From positions 1,674,001 through 1,738,000 of the forward strand of contig NZ_JAFLRG010000001.1 of NCBI RefSeq assembly GCF_017315725.1: DNA of 64,000 nucleotides, in the 5' to 3' direction. This document shows positions 18,361 to 26,289 of the stretch, piece after piece. The position numbers and the translations under genes were made by a program. A model generated the notes under the pieces. The model ran no database searches. It was not told the DNA's origin and saw only the letters and a program-made list of their open reading frames with translations. This stretch comes from Trinickia acidisoli (GTDB lineage: Bacteria; Pseudomonadota; Gammaproteobacteria; Burkholderiales; Burkholderiaceae). How positions within the stretch are numbered: the first letter of the stretch is position 1; each line of letters starts with the position of its first letter.

Positions 18361-19771
18361 AATCGACATCTTTCAGGCGCGCCTAGGCTCAGTTACCGCC
18401 CCAGCCGGGTGCGGCAAGACCCAGCTCATCGCGGACGCGCTGAGTCAGCACACCGACAACAAGCCAGTCTTGGTGCTGACGCACACCAACGCTGGAGTCG
18501 CCGCTCTACGCGCTAGGCTTCAGCGTGGCGGCGTCCCAAGCTCAGCGTATAGGGTGTCGACCATCGACGGTTTCGCGATGCGGCTAGCAGGCAAGTTTCC
18601 GTTCCGTTCGCGCCTCGATGCGCGCGTTCTCGAACTGGCCAACCCGAACGCGGACTACCCTGCTATCCGAGGTGCCGTGCAAGGGCTCCTGCAGACCGGT
18701 CACATCAGTGATCCCATAGCCTCAACATATTCGCGCTTGCTGGTCGACGAGTATCAGGACTGCAACGCTGCGCAGCACGCCATCGTCTGTTCCATCGCGC
18801 AAATATTGCCCACTTGCATCCTTGGTGACCCGATGCAGGCGATATTCGGCTTCCGCGACCCACTGGTTCACTGGGAGCGTGAGGCACAAGTTGCGTTCCC
18901 GCCGATCGGCGCTCTCCAGATCCCTTGGCGATGGCGACTCGCAGGCATGGATGCGCTGGGTGCCTGGCTACTTCAAGCCCGCGCATCATTGGAGGCCGGT
19001 CAACCTGTGGACCTGCGAGGAGCGCCAGATGGAGTCCAGTGGGTTCAACTAGCTCGAGGCACGGAGCTGCAGCAGCGATTGGTGGCTGCCCGGACAGAAG
19101 CGCCAAACCGAGACGGCCGCGTTCTCGTCATTGGCGACTCGATCAATGTTAATGGTCGCCATCAACTTACCATGCAGACGCCGGGCGCCACTTCCGTTGA
19201 GGCGGTCGACCTGAAGGATCTGGTGAACTTCGCCCGCGGATTCGATTTGGCGAGTCCCAACGCGCTGCGACAAATTGTCGAGTTCGCGGCTTCGCTGATG
19301 ACCGGGGTGGGTGCTGCAAACCTCCTCGCGCGAGTCGAGACCATACGAGGCGGCCGTGGCCGGACACCCGCGACGCCTGCAGAAGCCGCGGCAGTGACCT
19401 TCGTGGCGTCTCCCAGCCATACCACCTCAATCGGTTTACTCCAAGCCCTCGCGGACCAACGCGGTGCCCGTGTCTACCGACCCGAGGTGCTGCACTGCTG
19501 TATCTCGGCGCTGAGAGCGGCGGGCGGCGAAGGCGGGTTCATTGGTGCGGCGATTCGGGCGCGCGAGCGAAACCGCCAACTGGCTCGGCCGCTGGGCCAT
19601 CGCGCAGTTGGAAGCACGCTTCTTCTCAAAGGGCTGGAGGCTGACGTCGCGGTCATTCTTGAACCTGAACGCATGACTGCGCAACACCTCTATGTGGCTC
19701 TCACGCGAGGCGCGAGGCGAGTCGTGATTTGCTCGTCGACGCCATTGCTAACACCTGCGGCGGGCCGCTAG
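18347..19771 (+). CDS. UvrD/Rep-type helicase, GajB-like
   Basis: A protein of 474 residues starting at GTG 18347 inside the end of the OLD gene (14-base overlap), with GGGGGTGG upstream, so the two are translationally coupled. Superfamily 1 motifs visible are APAGCGKTQLI (Walker A), LLVDEYQDCN (motif II), LGDPMQAIFGF (motif III region) and, near the end, LYVALTRGARRVVI (motif VI). Size and context fit GajB, the UvrD-like partner of GajA in Gabija, thought to be activated by DNA ends and to trigger the nuclease. The protein is shorter than housekeeping UvrD, as expected for GajB. An alternative is a repair helicase carried with an unrelated OLD nuclease, but the coupling argues against that. 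Confidence 0.85.
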   Translation: MRPPEIDIFQARLGSVTAPAGCGKTQLIADALSQHTDNKPVLVLTHTNAGVAALRARLQRGGVPSSAYRVSTIDGFAMRLAGKFPFRSRLDARVLELANPNADYPAIRGAVQGLLQTGHISDPIASTYSRLLVDEYQDCNAAQHAIVCSIAQILPTCILGDPMQAIFGFRDPLVHWEREAQVAFPPIGALQIPWRWRLAGMDALGAWLLQARASLEAGQPVDLRGAPDGVQWVQLARGTELQQRLVAARTEAPNRDGRVLVIGDSINVNGRHQLTMQTPGATSVEAVDLKDLVNFARGFDLASPNALRQIVEFAASLMTGVGAANLLARVETIRGGRGRTPATPAEAAAVTFVASPSHTTSIGLLQALADQRGARVYRPEVLHCCISALRAAGGEGGFIGAAIRARERNRQLARPLGHRAVGSTLLLKGLEADVAVILEPERMTAQHLYVALTRGARRVVICSSTPLLTPAAGR

Positions 19772-20104
19772 CGAACGCATGAACGGCAATCTCTGCGTCC
19801 GAGCCTTTGTGCGGCGGTGCGATGAACAGCTTGTCTGCCGTCAGCAGTGACGCGGGACGGAATGACGGAATCGGACACGGTTGCCGTATTGGTCGCGCCG
19901 ACGCTCACGTATTTGCGGTCGCGATCCACGTGGGAAGGGACTCTACGGCGGGCACTGCCGCCATCCCCGGCTAGCGCGGCTCGTTTCACAGCGGGATGGA
20001 GCTAAAAACCGTAAACGATTCTGTCGAGGGCTTCATTTGCGAGGTAACGTCGGCAAACGTCGGAACGGTTAAACTGGCCGTCTCTCGATCACGCGAGGTA
20101 ACCG
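19772..20104. other. 333-base spacer after the OLD/UvrD pair
   Basis: No convincing gene. The minus-strand frame at 19768-19989 is short, lacks a recognisable motif and is probably a remnant or chance. The ribosome-binding sequence GAGG before the next gene is at its right end. Confidence 0.4.
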
Positions 20105-21058
20105 ATGGGCATTAAGATGTCGACGGCGATCGACTCCGACGGTAACGAGTGGCAGGCCGAGGATTACGCGAAAGGAAAGGGCCGGGAGCCGTTGCGCTGC
20201 AAGCATTGTCCGACCGGGGTAACGCACCAGAGCGCCTACACTTGCGAGCGGCACAACAAGTCAATCAAGGTGCCGGCATATTTCCGGCTCTTGAAAGACG
20301 GTGAGCATGTCGACAACTGTCCGCACGCAGTCGAGCACAATGTAAAGAAGCTCGCGACGCCGTCAGAAGGCTTGATCGAGAGCTTGCGCGACGGCAAGTA
20401 TCGATTGCGGCTTATGATGATCGCGGAGGCGCTAGGGACGACACGCAAGCCGGATACGCCGCGGATCACCGGTACGACACGGCCGGGAGGAACAGTTTAT
20501 AAGCGCAAGTCGGGAAATCTACCGGCGTACATCAATTCGGCCAAGAAGGTGCTCGTGCTTCGCGCTGCATGTGACGATGATGAGAGCATCGCTAGGTATC
20601 TGGAACTTGTGTTCGAAGGCAACACGGTAGTGCCGTGGTCATCGTTCTACTTCGAAGCCGAGCGATACATGGAGGCGTTCCGTGCGGTGTCGCTCCAGAC
20701 CGTAAAACATCCGATTGCGCTGCACGGGGTCGTCAAATCAAAGCGAAGTCCGCTAGTTGACGGTCGACCGACGAACGTAATCAACCTCCACATCCCGAAG
20801 TATGTCGACGATGCATCGGATGCGATGCATGGTATCAGCGTCGAACCCAGCATCTGGACCGACAATGCTGACTGGTTTGATGGTATCGAAGAGGATTCGG
20901 AGGTCGTAGTACTCGGTTTGTGGAAGGCAAAGCCCGGAAAACGCGGCCTGGCGAGGGAGCCTGGGAAATATCGATTCTCGGACTTTACGAAGCACAAGTT
21001 GAATCTCACGCTTTCTCTGAAAGCGCAAATTGCGCATGTGCCTCGAGCGAAGAAATAG
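20105..21058 (+). CDS. hypothetical protein with N-terminal zinc-ribbon-like motif
   Basis: A protein of 317 residues; the ATG at 20105 has GAGGT upstream. Near residues 37-75 there is a Cys/His cluster: CKHC, then CERH, then FRLLKDGEHVDNCPH. This pattern recalls the zinc-binding N-terminal part of CoiA-like competence/nuclease proteins, but the rest (around residues 110-317) gives me no recognisable catalytic motif. It is the first of three plus-strand genes, all of unclear function, between the Gabija-like pair and the DUF6361 cluster. A DNA- or RNA-related role is a guess based only on the metal-binding motif and location in a defence island. Confidence 0.6.
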   Translation: MGIKMSTAIDSDGNEWQAEDYAKGKGREPLRCKHCPTGVTHQSAYTCERHNKSIKVPAYFRLLKDGEHVDNCPHAVEHNVKKLATPSEGLIESLRDGKYRLRLMMIAEALGTTRKPDTPRITGTTRPGGTVYKRKSGNLPAYINSAKKVLVLRAACDDDESIARYLELVFEGNTVVPWSSFYFEAERYMEAFRAVSLQTVKHPIALHGVVKSKRSPLVDGRPTNVINLHIPKYVDDASDAMHGISVEPSIWTDNADWFDGIEEDSEVVVLGLWKAKPGKRGLAREPGKYRFSDFTKHKLNLTLSLKAQIAHVPRAKK

Positions 21059-21193
21059 ATGAAAGGCGCGGTGACGAAACGGTCACGTTGCAAGCGATGT
21101 ATTGGTCGCATAGATGGGCGTCACTGCTCCCGTTAAGCATCCGCTCGATCAGCTCGGGCACAAGCAAGAACAAATAAATTGGGGGCTTCTGAC

Positions 21194-22294
21194 ATGCAAC
21201 GCACTTTCCAACATTCGTTTGTTCCGCCGACGGCTGATCCCGTCGGTACTCCGCAAGTTAGTCTTTCCGTGACAGAGATTGAAGACGCGGGGGTGCGTGA
21301 GATTTTGCAGTCTCCAGGTCCTGCCTTGGCGTGCTGGTCGTTTATTGATGCACTGCTCGAGCCGACGGGGCCTGGAACGCCGTTTGTGTTTCGAGAACCG
21401 CTCGGGCAAGCTCGGGAGGTCAAAGTGGCATTGTCGGGGCTGTTCGGACGCTTCGTCGCTCGGGCTTATCTCGAGAGATACATGGGCCTATCGATATTTG
21501 CTCACCTCGGACAGCGAAACATTGCCTTGAACGCTCGTCGAAGCATAAGCATCAGAAGAATGGCTCGCGGAGATCTTCCTGATTGGGTTGCCTGCACGTG
21601 CAGACTGTCCGACCTCACCGTGGCAGAGGCCAAGGGGTGCCATGATCGCCCAGGCCCTAGTGCGGCGCTCGCGCGTGCTTGGACTCAAACGGGGCGAGTC
21701 GGTGTCGTGTGCCGCGGACGATCGGTAACAATCAAAAGGGTCGCAATTGCTACGCGTTGGGGCGCTGCAAACGGCGGAGCAAGAAATCCGATGATCTCGG
21801 TGCATGATCCCGAGGAACCCGGCCTGCCTATTTCACCGGAAGACGAACGCGCGATGTTTGTTGGCCTATTACGTCGCCATATCGCAGCCTTGCTACGCTC
21901 CCTCGGTCATGTTGAGCTAGGGAACGCATTATTGGACCTTGCAGCCACACGACGATTAGAGAACCAACTGATTGCGCGGGCAAACCAAGCGTTGGATGCT
22001 GCGACCGTTTGGGGCGTCGGTGCGGAAAAGGCGGCCAATTGGCCTGATGATCTCATCGGCGGTGTCGTGACGCGTCAGGGGCCGATTGCAGAGAGGCGTG
22101 TATCACCGACTGACGAGCGCACGCTAGCTCGGCTGAATCTTCGGCCGTTGTTTGTCGGGTTGGAGCGCGAGGTCGTGCGGTCGGCAATCGACGGCGATGG
22201 CGACGTGCTGAAAAAAATTCTATCTCAAGGTCGCGAGCAAGTGGGAGCGAGATTCGATGGTTCTGGGGGCTGGATCTTGCCACTGGGTCAATAG
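21194..22294 (+). CDS. hypothetical protein with possible PD-(D/E)XK-like core
   Basis: A protein of 366 residues. I chose the ATG at 21194, preceded by a G-rich stretch; a TTG at 21179 is the alternative. The only suggestive motif is DLTVAEAKGCHD near residue 145: a hydrophobic strand ending in Glu-x-Lys after an upstream Asp is the usual look of restriction-endonuclease-fold active sites. It is followed by VGVVCRGRSVTIKRVAIATRW, strand-like. The remainder is helix-rich and Arg-rich. Not recognised as a named family. It is separated by 160 bases from the GIY-YIG gene on the same strand. Confidence 0.55.
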   Translation: MQRTFQHSFVPPTADPVGTPQVSLSVTEIEDAGVREILQSPGPALACWSFIDALLEPTGPGTPFVFREPLGQAREVKVALSGLFGRFVARAYLERYMGLSIFAHLGQRNIALNARRSISIRRMARGDLPDWVACTCRLSDLTVAEAKGCHDRPGPSAALARAWTQTGRVGVVCRGRSVTIKRVAIATRWGAANGGARNPMISVHDPEEPGLPISPEDERAMFVGLLRRHIAALLRSLGHVELGNALLDLAATRRLENQLIARANQALDAATVWGVGAEKAANWPDDLIGGVVTRQGPIAERRVSPTDERTLARLNLRPLFVGLEREVVRSAIDGDGDVLKKILSQGREQVGARFDGSGGWILPLGQ

Positions 22295-22455
22295 GAAGCA
22301 TCGGAGGCTTCTGCGCGGTGCTGGTTCTGTGTCGCGCGCGGGCTAGCGTTGCGACATTACAATTTCTCGGCCTAGGCGGAATCGCCCAGGTCGAATCGCG
22401 CCGGCACAGGCGGTTGCTCGTCGCATTGTTTCGTCCAATGTCATGACAATCGAAT

Positions 22456-23046
22456 ATGAACGACAGGAATCGAGCAGGGGAAGTCCAAGTTGCATGGCAA
22501 TCGCTCACGGCAGCAATGCTCACGACGGAATCGGTTCGTCGGGTGAGTGATCTCTGTGACTCACGAGGTGCCGTCGGTGTGCCATCGAGCGCCGGCGTGT
22601 ACGCTTTTTGGTGGATTGGGAGCAGGACACAGTTGATGCAAGCTAATCGGCACATCGTTCTGAAAGGGCCGGGCGGTATAAGCGTCGATGTGCATTATCG
22701 CGACTGGTGGCCGACTGACGCCCCTTACCCCTGCCTGTACGTGGGCAAGGCTACCAATTTGCGGCGCCGATTTGCGCAGCATCTTCTGCGAGGTACTGCG
22801 GGCCGCGCGCATCAACCACCGACCGAGAATGCGAAGGTAACGCCTCGGACGACATCGTGCCAATTGCGGTTTGGCATCGAACACATCTTCGCGGCTGAGG
22901 CAAACCCAGCAGGACTCATCGACGAAGCTGTGGGCTATTCTTGGTGTGACGACTTCCCAGAAAACGCGGTCGCAGAGCGCTTTTTTGCTGAGGACCGGCT
23001 GGTCGGACATCTACGCCCTTGGTTCAACATTGACTCGGAACGTTGA
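22456..23046 (+). CDS. GIY-YIG-type nuclease-like protein
   Basis: A protein of 196 residues. SAGVYAFWW near residue 46 and CLYVGKATNLRRRFAQHL near 95 correspond to the two strands and following helix (GIY, YIG, conserved Arg) of GIY-YIG nucleases. NAVAERFFAEDRLVGHLRPWFN near the end supplies the conserved Glu and terminal Asn seen in family members that cleave DNA. It would cut DNA or an RNA/DNA structure with a single metal ion, in the cytoplasm. It could be a stand-alone restriction-like nuclease or part of a system with the two genes before it; spacing of over 100 bases on both sides leaves that open. Confidence 0.7.
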   Translation: MNDRNRAGEVQVAWQSLTAAMLTTESVRRVSDLCDSRGAVGVPSSAGVYAFWWIGSRTQLMQANRHIVLKGPGGISVDVHYRDWWPTDAPYPCLYVGKATNLRRRFAQHLLRGTAGRAHQPPTENAKVTPRTTSCQLRFGIEHIFAAEANPAGLIDEAVGYSWCDDFPENAVAERFFAEDRLVGHLRPWFNIDSER

Positions 23047-23135
23047 GGGTAAAGCAGTGTCTCGAGGTAAAGGCGGCGCGCGGTCGCTGCACGATCTTCT
23101 TGCCGATTATTTTCTGTAAAGGGAGGCGACGACGA

Positions 23136-23282
23136 TTCTGGCAGATGCCCAAGCCGGACGCGAAGTCGGCGCTGCAGAACTTGGCCATTGCGTTCGCCCA
23201 CTACAACAACATGTGCCGGAACGGCGCCTTGAAATACCGCTCGCCACGCGGGTTTCGCCAGCGAGAAAGTTCTCCAACCTAA
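23136..23282 (+). pseudogene. IS3-family (IS2-like) transposase OrfB C-terminal remnant
   Basis: A 48-residue tail of frame containing ALQNLAIAFAHYNN and NGALKYRSPRGFRQ. This matches the end of IS3-family OrfB integrases, where a segment of the type HYN..HPHSALKYRSPREFRR is conserved. Everything upstream of it is missing, so this is a decayed fragment. It marks a former IS insertion just left of the DUF6361 cluster. Confidence 0.75.
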
Positions 23283-23469
23283 GCGTGATCGCGTGTTCGA
23301 TCGTGCAGGGTCAAGTCCAAAATCGCTGTCTTTGCCGATTCGAATGAGCGTCGGCGCCATGGCAAAGGGGAATGCGGGGCCCTTACGGTGGTGCGGCCGG
23401 GGCCGCGCGGCCATTGAGCGGCAGTCTACAGTTAGAATGAGCGACTTTGAGGATGGAGGAGCAAAGAGC

Positions 23470-23703
23470 GTGTCGTCCTATCTATATATGTTTACCCTCG
23501 TCAGCAACGGCGTGGAGGAGGAGCTATGTTCGGTCGAGCAGCAGCTTCCAATGCCGCATCTCGTAAAAGGAGGGCCACTCTTCACTGGGCCCAACGACGA
23601 CGAGATCGCCGCTTACCGCATCGTCGACATTCACCCGATCGTCCAGCCGACGGTATCCAAGGGCATCGCGGTAAGGGTACTGTTGGAATTGGCCGACAAG
23701 TAA
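23470..23703 (+). CDS. small hypothetical protein
   Basis: A 77-residue frame beginning VSSYLYMFTLVSNG at GTG 23470, with GGAGGA nine bases upstream; an ATG at 23437 in the same frame would add 11 residues. The sequence looks like a compact strand-rich protein (YLYMFTLVSNGVEEELCSV; AYRIVDIHPI; GIAVRVLLELAD). Codon use looks coding-like. I do not recognise it. It precedes the next unknown gene by 80 bases on the same strand. Confidence 0.5.
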   Translation: MSSYLYMFTLVSNGVEEELCSVEQQLPMPHLVKGGPLFTGPNDDEIAAYRIVDIHPIVQPTVSKGIAVRVLLELADK

Positions 23704-23782
23704 AAGAGGCGGTGGCTGGTGCGGTAAGTCGTGCACGGTCATTCCACGCCTGTTGTCAATATTTTGATTTCCAGTGCCTGCT

Positions 23783-24724
23783 ATGAGCGGATTGAATATT
23801 GGGATCGATGACAATACGTTGCTCTGCTACGAGGGCTCGCTGGGTCTGTATGGGCATGCGATCTGGCCATCGCCGTTTATGTCGGTGGTGTCTCATATTG
23901 GCGAGTTGTCGGCATGGAGACGAGGTACAGCAGGTGCGAACCTGATGGACGCACCTATGCTGTTTCGCGAAGATTCGTTCGATCCTGTTACTCGGGTGAG
24001 ACGCGGTCGCCTGTACGTTCGCCGTCAGCAGGAAAACCCCGCGTATTGGCGGGTCCAGCGGCACCCTGCGTATGCGACTTCTGGCTTGAGTACATCAACG
24101 AATCGAGATGGTTGCGGCGGCCCAGACGAGCGCGGATTTTTCTCGATGAGGCTAACGACATTCGAATCATGGCGGGCGTCGGAAGACTTTCTCAAGAAGC
24201 GCCGTCGTGCCGTGCTGGTCATGGGGGCTGGCGAGCGCGGATTCGTTCACTCACTGGTCGATGTTGAGCGGTTGGCGACGGGGGAGGAACTGATTACCCT
24301 GAGAACGCGTCCTGGCGTGAGTGGCCTGCCCGAGCTAATCGTTGCGTTGATTTCGGAGCGCTATGCCGCCCTTGTGGTTGAACAGTACGAAAAAGCTGCT
24401 AGCGCTGCATACCGCGATGATGCGGAGAGCGTAATTGATCGATGCCGCGAGGCCGCGAGTGCCGCTTTGAACGCGGCGCGCTTCGCGAAGACGGGCGACG
24501 ATGTATCAGATGCCAAGGATCTCGGAGCGTTGGGCAATTTCTTCGTTCGTCAAGAAATGGAAGTGCTCGGCAACGCCGCTCTCATCCTCGCCCGATGGCA
24601 TGCAAGAGCCAAATCGGCGGAGCGGATCAAGAGGGATACGATGCCGCCGTCCGAGGCGGACGCGGAGGCGGCCATTGCGTTGCTCGGTCTCCTCTATCGA
24701 GAGTTGCGCTGGACGCGCGAATAA
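23783..24724 (+). CDS. hypothetical protein near the DUF6361 cluster
   Basis: A protein of 313 residues from ATG 23783 (a GTG nine bases earlier is possible). It starts with strand-like hydrophobic segments (IGIDDNTLLCYEGSLGLYGHAIWP) and has an Arg-rich middle (FLKKRRRAVLVMGAGERGF). The C-terminal half is strongly helical and Ala-rich (about residues 205-305). No family recognised. It lies 350 bases upstream of the DUF6361 gene on the same strand and might belong to that system or be separate. Confidence 0.55.
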   Translation: MSGLNIGIDDNTLLCYEGSLGLYGHAIWPSPFMSVVSHIGELSAWRRGTAGANLMDAPMLFREDSFDPVTRVRRGRLYVRRQQENPAYWRVQRHPAYATSGLSTSTNRDGCGGPDERGFFSMRLTTFESWRASEDFLKKRRRAVLVMGAGERGFVHSLVDVERLATGEELITLRTRPGVSGLPELIVALISERYAALVVEQYEKAASAAYRDDAESVIDRCREAASAALNAARFAKTGDDVSDAKDLGALGNFFVRQEMEVLGNAALILARWHARAKSAERIKRDTMPPSEADAEAAIALLGLLYRELRWTRE

Positions 24725-25074
24725 CTTGCAATGCAACCGTGCATCCAGCGTGGGATGCTGCTCCGCACGACAGTACGAATCGTACTCGACTGACTGAAAT
24801 CCGTGAAGTGATATTAGAGCGATAGACCGAAACATTGCGGATAGGCATTAAGACATTTGGATTTTGTCCGTTAACATAACTATCTCTCACGCTGGCGAGC
24901 CACCCGTTATATTGACGACATGCCTTTAAGGCGGACGGCAGATCTGCGCTGAGACGCACGGCGGCTAGGTTCCTCTTGCGCTGCGGGTCGGATCCTAATG
25001 GTGATCGAACGTCTGGCCGGCGAAGACCGGTTTTGGGCTAGCGACATGCGTTTCATGACTTCGGGTTGCGGACT
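24725..25074. other. 350-base spacer upstream of the DUF6361 operon
   Basis: No gene seen. It has an AT-richer centre (about 24840-24920), likely to hold the promoter of the three-gene operon, and a small GGCCGG...CCGG hairpin near 25014-25031. I could not place a confident -35/-10 pair. Confidence 0.4.
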
Positions 25075-26289
25075 ATGGTAGCGACTTTCGGTTGGACCTA
25101 CTTGTCGCGAGACGCGCTGCGCCGTGCGGAAGAGCAGATGAGTGAGAAATCACGTGGCGTGAGGGACGAAATCGGTTTCCTGCAGTTGCACCAACGCTAC
25201 GCGGACCTCTTTTTCCCGGGCACATCGGTGCTCCAGACCCGCCTTCGTTATGCATTGTTTGTCCCGTGGATGCTCAAGAGCTTGCGAACGAGGCCACTAA
25301 GGGGCGGTGTCGCGCATGCTGTGCGTGACGCCGAACGTCGCTTAGTCGATCGCTTATTGAAGAGGCCGGAGGGTGCGCTTGAGAAGCGCGGCATCATTGG
25401 CCGCGATAGTCCAAACCACGTCAGCAATCAGCCCCCATCCGTGGTGTACTGGGGCGCCTTGGGCGTCTGGGGTATCTTGCGGCGAAAGGATGGCGTCCGG
25501 TATTACAGCCGTGCCGAAGTGCTTCGCAGCATTTCGCCCGGTAAGGTCGCACGTGATGACGATGGCGTGCCGCTCGGCGATCTCATTGAGCCATTCAATG
25601 AACTCCCCCCCATCCCAGATGACTGGAATGCCGATGGCGAGATCGGCTTCGAGCTGAGCTTGGCTGAACGAAAATTCTTTCGCGGAATGTGGTGTGGCTT
25701 GCGGTGCGCGAACGGCACTCCCTCGGTACTTGCCCGATTGGCTTTGAACGCATTGCCGGATTTCATGAGCGTGCCGACCTGTTGGGACGAGGAAGTATGC
25801 GAGGCCGCTGTAGAACACACTGGACCTCTGCAACGCGCCCGGGCCGCGGCAGCGTTGGCCTGCATAGGTCGCGGTGTGTATGCGGCGCTCACTGAACAAA
25901 CTCGTGAGCAGCTGGATCGGCGGCCCACGGCTACAACGCACCGTGATTACCTCAGGGAAATAATCACGGACCACGGCGAGGCTGCACTGCAGTTCGACTT
26001 GGCTGCTACAGAGATGGACATCGGGCCGCTAGCAACGACACTGCGCGACGTGATGACGAGTACCTGCTTGTGGCTGCGCAGTCGTGACGGGGATCTAGAG
26101 AGGCTACGCACGGTCTATGAACTGGCTGAGGTCGACCGCAAAGGATCTCGAGCACGGCTGCCGGATCTCGGTTTCGCGCGCACGCGCCGCCTCGAGTGGA
26201 ATAGCGAAGACTATCCGCTGGCCAAACCGCTCCACTACAGGTGGGACCGTGTCTCGCGCATGCTTGCCGATCTGAGTGGTCAGCCATGA
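25075..26289 (+). CDS. DUF6361 family protein
   Basis: A protein of 404 residues. I start at ATG 25075, giving MVATFGWTYLSRDALRRAEE; TTG 25066 is the alternative. The N-terminal region has the DUF6361 hallmark as I remember it: FGW..LS, then a helix, DEIGFLQLHQRYADLFFPGTS, and LQTRLRYALFVPWML near residues 45-70. The biochemical activity of DUF6361 is not known to me. It is the first gene of a tightly coupled trio: its TGA overlaps the ATG of the phospholipase-D-like gene, which in turn overlaps the helicase gene. That strongly suggests one functional system. Confidence 0.8.
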   Translation: MVATFGWTYLSRDALRRAEEQMSEKSRGVRDEIGFLQLHQRYADLFFPGTSVLQTRLRYALFVPWMLKSLRTRPLRGGVAHAVRDAERRLVDRLLKRPEGALEKRGIIGRDSPNHVSNQPPSVVYWGALGVWGILRRKDGVRYYSRAEVLRSISPGKVARDDDGVPLGDLIEPFNELPPIPDDWNADGEIGFELSLAERKFFRGMWCGLRCANGTPSVLARLALNALPDFMSVPTCWDEEVCEAAVEHTGPLQRARAAAALACIGRGVYAALTEQTREQLDRRPTATTHRDYLREIITDHGEAALQFDLAATEMDIGPLATTLRDVMTSTCLWLRSRDGDLERLRTVYELAEVDRKGSRARLPDLGFARTRRLEWNSEDYPLAKPLHYRWDRVSRMLADLSGQP

